From Deltaproteobacteria bacterium (lineage in GTDB: Bacteria; Myxococcota; B64-G9): a stretch of DNA of 46,883 nt. The DNA is taken from the NCBI GenBank assembly GCA_019307065.1, contig JAFDKH010000015.1:1-46883 (forward strand), in the 5' to 3' direction. A program made the position numbers and the translations under genes. Shown one piece after another: positions 42,637 to 46,883 of the stretch (its first letter is position 1; every line of letters starts with the position of its first letter). A model generated the notes under the pieces. That model did no database searches, was not told where the DNA came from, and worked only from the letters and a program-made list of their open reading frames with translations.

Positions 42637-45078
42637 CTACGCAGGCCCCTGCTTTCGGCACATTGATGAATTTGACTTACGATCGGAACGTGGAGCAGAC
42701 ACTTGAGTCCCAATCTTTTTTTTGGAATCACGAACAGGCCGTTTTGCCAGGGCTCTCTCGAGGGCTTGCCCAATAGACGTAATCTCTGTTACTTCGAGTT
42801 TGCTAAGGATTTCGCTAGGGATGTCTTCCAGGTCGTCATGGTTTTGAGCAGGAATGATGACTTCCTCAAAACCGGCCCGGCAGGCTGCCAGTAGTTTTTC
42901 ACGAACTCCACCAACCGGCAACACGCGTCCACTCAGAGATATCTCACCGGTCATGGCAACCTGATGCCGGACAGGAATACCGGTCAACAGCGACACCAGC
43001 GCGACTGTCAGAGTCACTCCTGCGGATGGCCCGTCCTTTGGAATCGAGCCGGCGGGGATATGAATGTGAATGTCGTTTGAGGCGAAGAAATCAGGGGCTA
43101 TTCCCATTTTCTCAGCTTGCGATCGAGCGAAACTCAGTGCAGCCTGGGCCGATTCCTTCATTACTTCTCCAAGCTGACCGGTCAGAATCAACTGACCCCT
43201 GCCCGACATGGCAACCACTTCCACCTGGATTGTTTCACCGCCGACCGGCGTCCAGGCCAACCCATTCGCCACGCCGATCGTATTTTCCGATAGTTGCTCG
43301 AGCGGCTGATGGACTATCGGGCCAAGATAGGAACGCAGTTTGCCCGGGTCAAAAACCTTTGGGGTCGGTTGGCCCTGGGCCACCCGCCTGGCGAGCTTTC
43401 GGCAGACTTGGGCAATCGCCCTTTCCAATTGACGCAACCCGGATTCCCGAGTGTGCCTTTCGATCATCAGACTGAGTACTTCTGAACCGATTTCGACTTT
43501 TCGATTGCTTATGCCTGCCTTGGTCATTTGTTCAGGCACAAGATGCTTTGTCGCAATCGTAATTTTCTCTTCGAGACTGTAACCAGGTAAATGGATTCCT
43601 TCTGTTCGATCCAACAGGGGCCCAGGAATCGTGTCAATCCGATTGGCCGTTGCAATAAACATGACGCGGCTGAGATCGAATGGAAGGTTGAGATAGTGAT
43701 CTACGAAACTGTTATTTTGTTCCGGGTCAAGAACCTCGAGCAGGGCCGCGGCCGGATCTCCCCTGAAATCTCGTCCCAACTTGTCTATTTCATCCAGGAG
43801 GAAAACCGGGTTGACACAACCAGCCTGTTTCATGCCCTGAATAATGCGCCCCGGCATAGAGCCAATATAGGTTCGCCGGTGGCCGTAGATCTCGGCGCCG
43901 TCTCTAACTCCGCCTAATGACACCCTGACAAATTTGCGATCAATTGCTCGGGCAATCGAACGCGCCAGAGACGTCTTACCTACCCCGGGGGGGCCAACGA
44001 ATAACAGGATCGCACCCGGATTGTCCGGATTCAATTTCCTGACGCTCAAAAATTCGAGTACCCGATCCTTAGCTTCGGCCAGACCAAAGTGGTCTTCTTC
44101 CAGTACTTGAGAGGCTTTTTCCAGATCGAGCCGGTCGGGCGTGGCTTTTTGCCAGGTAAGGTCCAGCAACCAATCAAGATAGCTTCGAATGGTTCCAGAT
44201 TCGGCGCTCTCGGGATGCATATTTGAAAGCCGCTTCAGTTGTTTTTGGGCCTCCTTGAGCACTTGTTCGGGCATATCACTCCCGTCAATTCGTGCCCCAA
44301 GCTCAAGCAGCTCATCGTCGGCAGCATCTTCACCCAGTTCGGAGCGAATTTGCTTGATCTGCTCTCGCAGGAAGTATTCCCGCTGAGTTTTGCCCATTTT
44401 CTGTTTTGTTTTGATTTCTATCTGAGCTTTGGTCTGAACTACCTCGAGCTCTCGGCTCAACAACTCGGCCACCAGGCGGAGTCGCTTGACCGGATCAGGT
44501 GTATGCAGCACCTCTTGAGAGGTGCTGACTTCAAGCGCCAGGTTAGAAGCTATCAAATCAGCCAGGCGGCCCGGATCTTTCATGCCTTGTAAGACAACTA
44601 TGACATCAGGCCCGGGCACCTGAGTGATGTCACTAAACTGCTGAAGTTTCTCTCGCAAAGAGCGCATCAGCGCCTCTGTCTCCATCGAGATCTCTTCCAG
44701 CGGCAGATTATAGATTGGAGTTACGCGAGCTTTCAAGTGAGGTCTGACTTCCTCGAGGCTTTCGACGCGCCCGCGGACCAGTCCCTGGATGAGAACTTTG
44801 AGGCGCCCATCGGGAAGCCGCCGCATGCGCATAACCATGCCGACTGTGCCAACCCGGTAAAGGTCCTCCAACTCCGGATTGTCTTTATCGACTTCGCGTT
44901 GGGCGGACAATAACACCATTCGATGAGATGCCAGAGCCTGCTCCATTGCAGATACCGAAATCTCACGACTAATGAACAACGGGACAATGGTGTACGGGAA
45001 TATCACCAAGTCGCGAACTGGTACCACCGGGAGTGTTCCCGGTATTTCAAACTGGTCGTGGTCCTCCATGGGAATCAT
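42637..45078 (-). CDS. lon: ATP-dependent protease Lon
   Basis: 813 residues from ATG 45078 with GGAG 4 nt upstream; a longer frame starts at GTG 45114 without a ribosome site. N-terminal LON domain (~15-205), AAA+ with Walker A 'GPPGVGKTSL' (~360) and Walker B 'LLDEIDKL', and a protease domain with the catalytic dyad Ser685 ('PKDGPSAGVTL') and Lys728 ('GGVREKLL'), 43 residues apart as in E. coli Lon. It degrades misfolded and regulatory proteins. It is cotranscribed with the small heat-shock protein 69 bp upstream. Confidence 0.97.
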   Translation of the reverse strand: MIPMEDHDQFEIPGTLPVVPVRDLVIFPYTIVPLFISREISVSAMEQALASHRMVLLSAQREVDKDNPELEDLYRVGTVGMVMRMRRLPDGRLKVLIQGLVRGRVESLEEVRPHLKARVTPIYNLPLEEISMETEALMRSLREKLQQFSDITQVPGPDVIVVLQGMKDPGRLADLIASNLALEVSTSQEVLHTPDPVKRLRLVAELLSRELEVVQTKAQIEIKTKQKMGKTQREYFLREQIKQIRSELGEDAADDELLELGARIDGSDMPEQVLKEAQKQLKRLSNMHPESAESGTIRSYLDWLLDLTWQKATPDRLDLEKASQVLEEDHFGLAEAKDRVLEFLSVRKLNPDNPGAILLFVGPPGVGKTSLARSIARAIDRKFVRVSLGGVRDGAEIYGHRRTYIGSMPGRIIQGMKQAGCVNPVFLLDEIDKLGRDFRGDPAAALLEVLDPEQNNSFVDHYLNLPFDLSRVMFIATANRIDTIPGPLLDRTEGIHLPGYSLEEKITIATKHLVPEQMTKAGISNRKVEIGSEVLSLMIERHTRESGLRQLERAIAQVCRKLARRVAQGQPTPKVFDPGKLRSYLGPIVHQPLEQLSENTIGVANGLAWTPVGGETIQVEVVAMSGRGQLILTGQLGEVMKESAQAALSFARSQAEKMGIAPDFFASNDIHIHIPAGSIPKDGPSAGVTLTVALVSLLTGIPVRHQVAMTGEISLSGRVLPVGGVREKLLAACRAGFEEVIIPAQNHDDLEDIPSEILSKLEVTEITSIGQALERALAKRPVRDSKKKIGTQVSAPRSDRKSNSSMCRKQGPA

Positions 45079-45147
45079 GCAACTCCGCTTCAGCTGGCGC
45101 AGCTCAACAACCACTATGGCGCCGAAATACCTAACTGTGGTTACTAC

Positions 45148-45594
45148 TTAATCAACAGGCACTTTTCGCTTTTGACCTCTGCGATCTTCGATTTTTGGCA
45201 GACTTACTCGCAGGACACCTTGTACATATTCGCCTCTGATGTTGCTGGTGTCACCTGCTCTTGGAATTTCGACTATCCGACGGAATCTACCGAAGTTCCT
45301 TTCCAGACAGTGAAACTTGACTTCACCAGTGACGGCTGCCTTTTTCTTTTTCCCTTCAATAATAATGACATCCCTTAGAACCGACAATTCAATATCTTCT
45401 CTGGCCAGACCCGGCAGGTCGATCTCCATGACAATCTCCTCGGATGTCTCGAAAACATCAAGGATCAGATCGACATGCCCGCCTCCCGAGACTGCTTCTT
45501 TCCGCCGCGGATCAAAAAAGGCCTTGAAAATCCGGTCTATCTCCCTCCGGAAATATAATAATTTCTCCAAAGATTCTTCTGGAATACTCGCCAA
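45148..45594 (-). CDS. Hsp20 small heat-shock protein
   Basis: 148 residues with a central alpha-crystallin domain (~40-135): 'VFETSEEIVMEIDLPGLARE', 'FHCLERNFGRFRR', and the 'GVLRVSLPK' C-terminal strand. It holds unfolded proteins in the cytoplasm. First gene of a run with lon, mglA and the PocR kinase; a protein-quality-control pair with Lon is sensible. A promoter lies at 45662-45690. Confidence 0.95.
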   Translation of the reverse strand: MASIPEESLEKLLYFRREIDRIFKAFFDPRRKEAVSGGGHVDLILDVFETSEEIVMEIDLPGLAREDIELSVLRDVIIIEGKKKKAAVTGEVKFHCLERNFGRFRRIVEIPRAGDTSNIRGEYVQGVLRVSLPKIEDRRGQKRKVPVD

Positions 45595-45606
45595 ACGGCA
45601 CCTCGG

Positions 45607-45695
45607 AACCGATCGGAAGACTAAGTTGCGGTTGGGGCCTTAGGGCGCTAACCGATTGAAAAAAATACCATTCAGCGCGGGAGTTTGCAACCGAT
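45607..45695 (-). promoter_or_regulatory. Promoter region of hsp20-lon with three ATCGGTT repeats
   Basis: Minus-strand promoter: TTGCAA (45690-45685), 17-nt spacer, TATTTT (45667-45662). The 7-bp sequence AACCGAT (plus strand) occurs at 45607, 45650 and 45689, overlapping the -35, the start site region and the early leader. No CIRCE (TTAGCACTC-N9-GAGTGCTAA) repeat is present. The repeats could bind a heat-shock or other regulator. Confidence 0.5.
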
Positions 45696-45744
45696 TTCTG
45701 GTTGGCAGAACAAGCCCGATCGACAGCGACCCGGTCGAGCGGAC

Positions 45745-46883
45745 TTACGCTCCGAATTTTTTCAGGCGTCCGGCATGAGCCAGCAAAAGTGGCAGGATTT
45801 CGGTAGAATGGATTTGAGCGAGGCCCCCGGAAGTGAAGCTCATTTCACCAAAATTCTGGCAGCCGTCGGTTCGAGCCGTCTTGGCCGATATGCTGATCGG
45901 CACCGGATGCCAGGAATGGGCCTGCATACTACAAGGCGTCGAGTGATCTCCTGTTACGCATAAAACATCCGGGTTTAAGGCATTCAGGCGCGGCAACAAG
46001 GCATCAAAATGCTCGATTACCTCGACTTTACCCTCAAAATCACCGTCTTCGCCCTTCGAGTCGGTCTTCTTGACGTGCAGAAAAATAAAATCCGTGTCCT
46101 GCCAAATGCGCTCGACTTGGTCGATCTCGTCCTCGATAGTTTCCTGGCCGGCCTCGATCACCTGCATACCGGCCAGTTTGGAAACTCCCTTGTACATGGG
46201 ATAAGCCGCGACTGCCGCTGCCCGCCATTTGTACAAAGCACTAAAATCAGGCAGGGGCTCATAAATATCGAAACCACGCATCATCAGGAAATTAGCCTTG
46301 GGTTCGTCGGCCAGGATTTTTTTTGCCTGGCTAATAAACTGGTTAGCAAGCCTGGCAGCCAACCGGGCTTCTTCTGTCGGTTGAGCTTCTGTCGGAACAA
46401 CCTGCAAGGGCTCAAGGCCTACCTTTTGCGGGTCACTATCAGACAAGCGGCCGTCGAGTTTCTCCCCTCGGAAAATTGCAGCCGCCCGGTACTCCTTGAC
46501 ATGTTGAAGCAGAAGTTTGACGCCATCGATCTGACCGATCTTCTCGGCCAACTTGGCCACCACGCGTTTACCCTCTTCGTCTCCGATACGGCCAGCCCGC
46601 CGGTCGGCAATCGTGCCGTCGGATGAGAGAGTAGCGAAGTTCAGTCGACTCGCCAGGTCACCCGGTTCGAACTCAAAAGTAGTTCCGGCTGTGTCCAGCA
46701 CTCCACGACCTATCGTGTAGCGGAATGGGTCGTAGCCGAACAAGCCGATATGCGCCGGACCAGATCCCGGCGTAATACCCCGGGCAACCGGAATGTGAAA
46801 ACCGCAGATTGCATATCTAGCCAAGGCATCCAGATTGGGAGTCCGGGCTGCTTCTAAAGAAGTCTTGCCTTGTGGCCCGGCCA
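45745..46883 (-). CDS. apgM: Cofactor-independent phosphoglycerate mutase, archaeal type (5' end beyond window)
   Basis: The frame is open to the right edge; its visible start has 'KTSLEAARTPNLDALA', which in ApgM lies some 30 residues after the initiator. 'PGSGPAHIGLFGYDP' and the C-terminal metal site 'GDHSTPCSMQAHSWHPVPI' identify the alkaline-phosphatase-fold enzyme that interconverts 3- and 2-phosphoglycerate in glycolysis/gluconeogenesis. The N-terminal metal-binding Asp and probably the nucleophile region lie outside the window. An internal TTG at 46824 should not be taken as the start. Confidence 0.92.
   Translation of the reverse strand, partial: AGPQGKTSLEAARTPNLDALARYAICGFHIPVARGITPGSGPAHIGLFGYDPFRYTIGRGVLDTAGTTFEFEPGDLASRLNFATLSSDGTIADRRAGRIGDEEGKRVVAKLAEKIGQIDGVKLLLQHVKEYRAAAIFRGEKLDGRLSDSDPQKVGLEPLQVVPTEAQPTEEARLAARLANQFISQAKKILADEPKANFLMMRGFDIYEPLPDFSALYKWRAAAVAAYPMYKGVSKLAGMQVIEAGQETIEDEIDQVERIWQDTDFIFLHVKKTDSKGEDGDFEGKVEVIEHFDALLPRLNALNPDVLCVTGDHSTPCSMQAHSWHPVPISISAKTARTDGCQNFGEMSFTSGGLAQIHSTEILPLLLAHAGRLKKFGA

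Noticed and set aside
45595..45744. CIRCE element before hsp20
   Set aside because: No TTAGCACTC/GAGTGCTAA inverted repeat is present.

Overview
The window is about 47 kb of gene-dense, roughly even-GC DNA from a Gram-negative bacterium: it has outer-membrane beta-barrels, Sec signal peptides and a lipobox. Anaerobic metabolism is likely, from a selenocysteine molybdenum/tungsten formate dehydrogenase with NuoE/NuoF-like partners and a molybdopterin operon. I see no IS element, CRISPR array, integrase or phage gene. The phylum cannot be fixed from sequence alone. The mix of MglA GTPase, sigma-54 activators, the rpsU-dnaG-rpoD operon and selenoprotein FDH would fit a Deltaproteobacteria-like or FCB-group/candidate-phylum lineage (inference).

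Layout. (1) 1-6.8 kb, minus strand: an envelope cluster. An outer-membrane protein gene is followed by a membrane histidine kinase, an NtrC-type regulator, then a textbook sigma-54 promoter (2168-2183) driving a periplasmic coiled-coil protein and a beta-barrel that runs off the left edge. (2) 6.9-7.4 kb, plus strand: RNase P RNA. (3) 7.4-14.1 kb, minus strand: zinc-ribbon protein, RNase HI, and a three-subunit NAD-type formate dehydrogenase whose catalytic subunit is read through an in-frame UGA (Sec346) with a SECIS hairpin of the E. coli fdhF type. (4) 14.3-18.9 kb, minus strand: the macromolecular-synthesis operon rpsU-dnaG-rpoD, with an extra 33-codon Cys-rich ORF between rpsU and dnaG and a CAU tRNA 4 nt after rpoD. 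(5) 19.0-22.8 kb, plus strand: modE-like regulator, moeA, moaA (short), moaC and a MOSC-Mog fusion, behind a 28-bp dyad that looks like a ModE operator. (6) 22.9-45.6 kb, minus strand: a nearly gapless run of co-directional genes. In transcription order these are hsp20, lon, mglA, a PocR-domain kinase, a CheY-like regulator, an MCP, cheW, cheY, cheA, larB, larC, glgB, an alpha/beta-hydrolase lipoprotein, and a signalling cassette. The cassette ends in a transmembrane sigma-54 activator that sits just upstream of a sigma-54 promoter for a Trp-rich exported protein. (7) The right edge holds a 5'-truncated apgM.

Two points stand out. The window has two separate sigma-54 circuits, each with its activator gene directly upstream of a -24/-12 promoter for an exported protein. 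The second circuit is unusual: a Cache-HAMP-AAA+-Fis membrane activator without a receiver domain, preceded by a complete GAF-PAS kinase and by a protein with a degenerate receiver and a DHp domain but no ATPase domain. The molybdopterin operon and the selenoprotein FDH probably work together.
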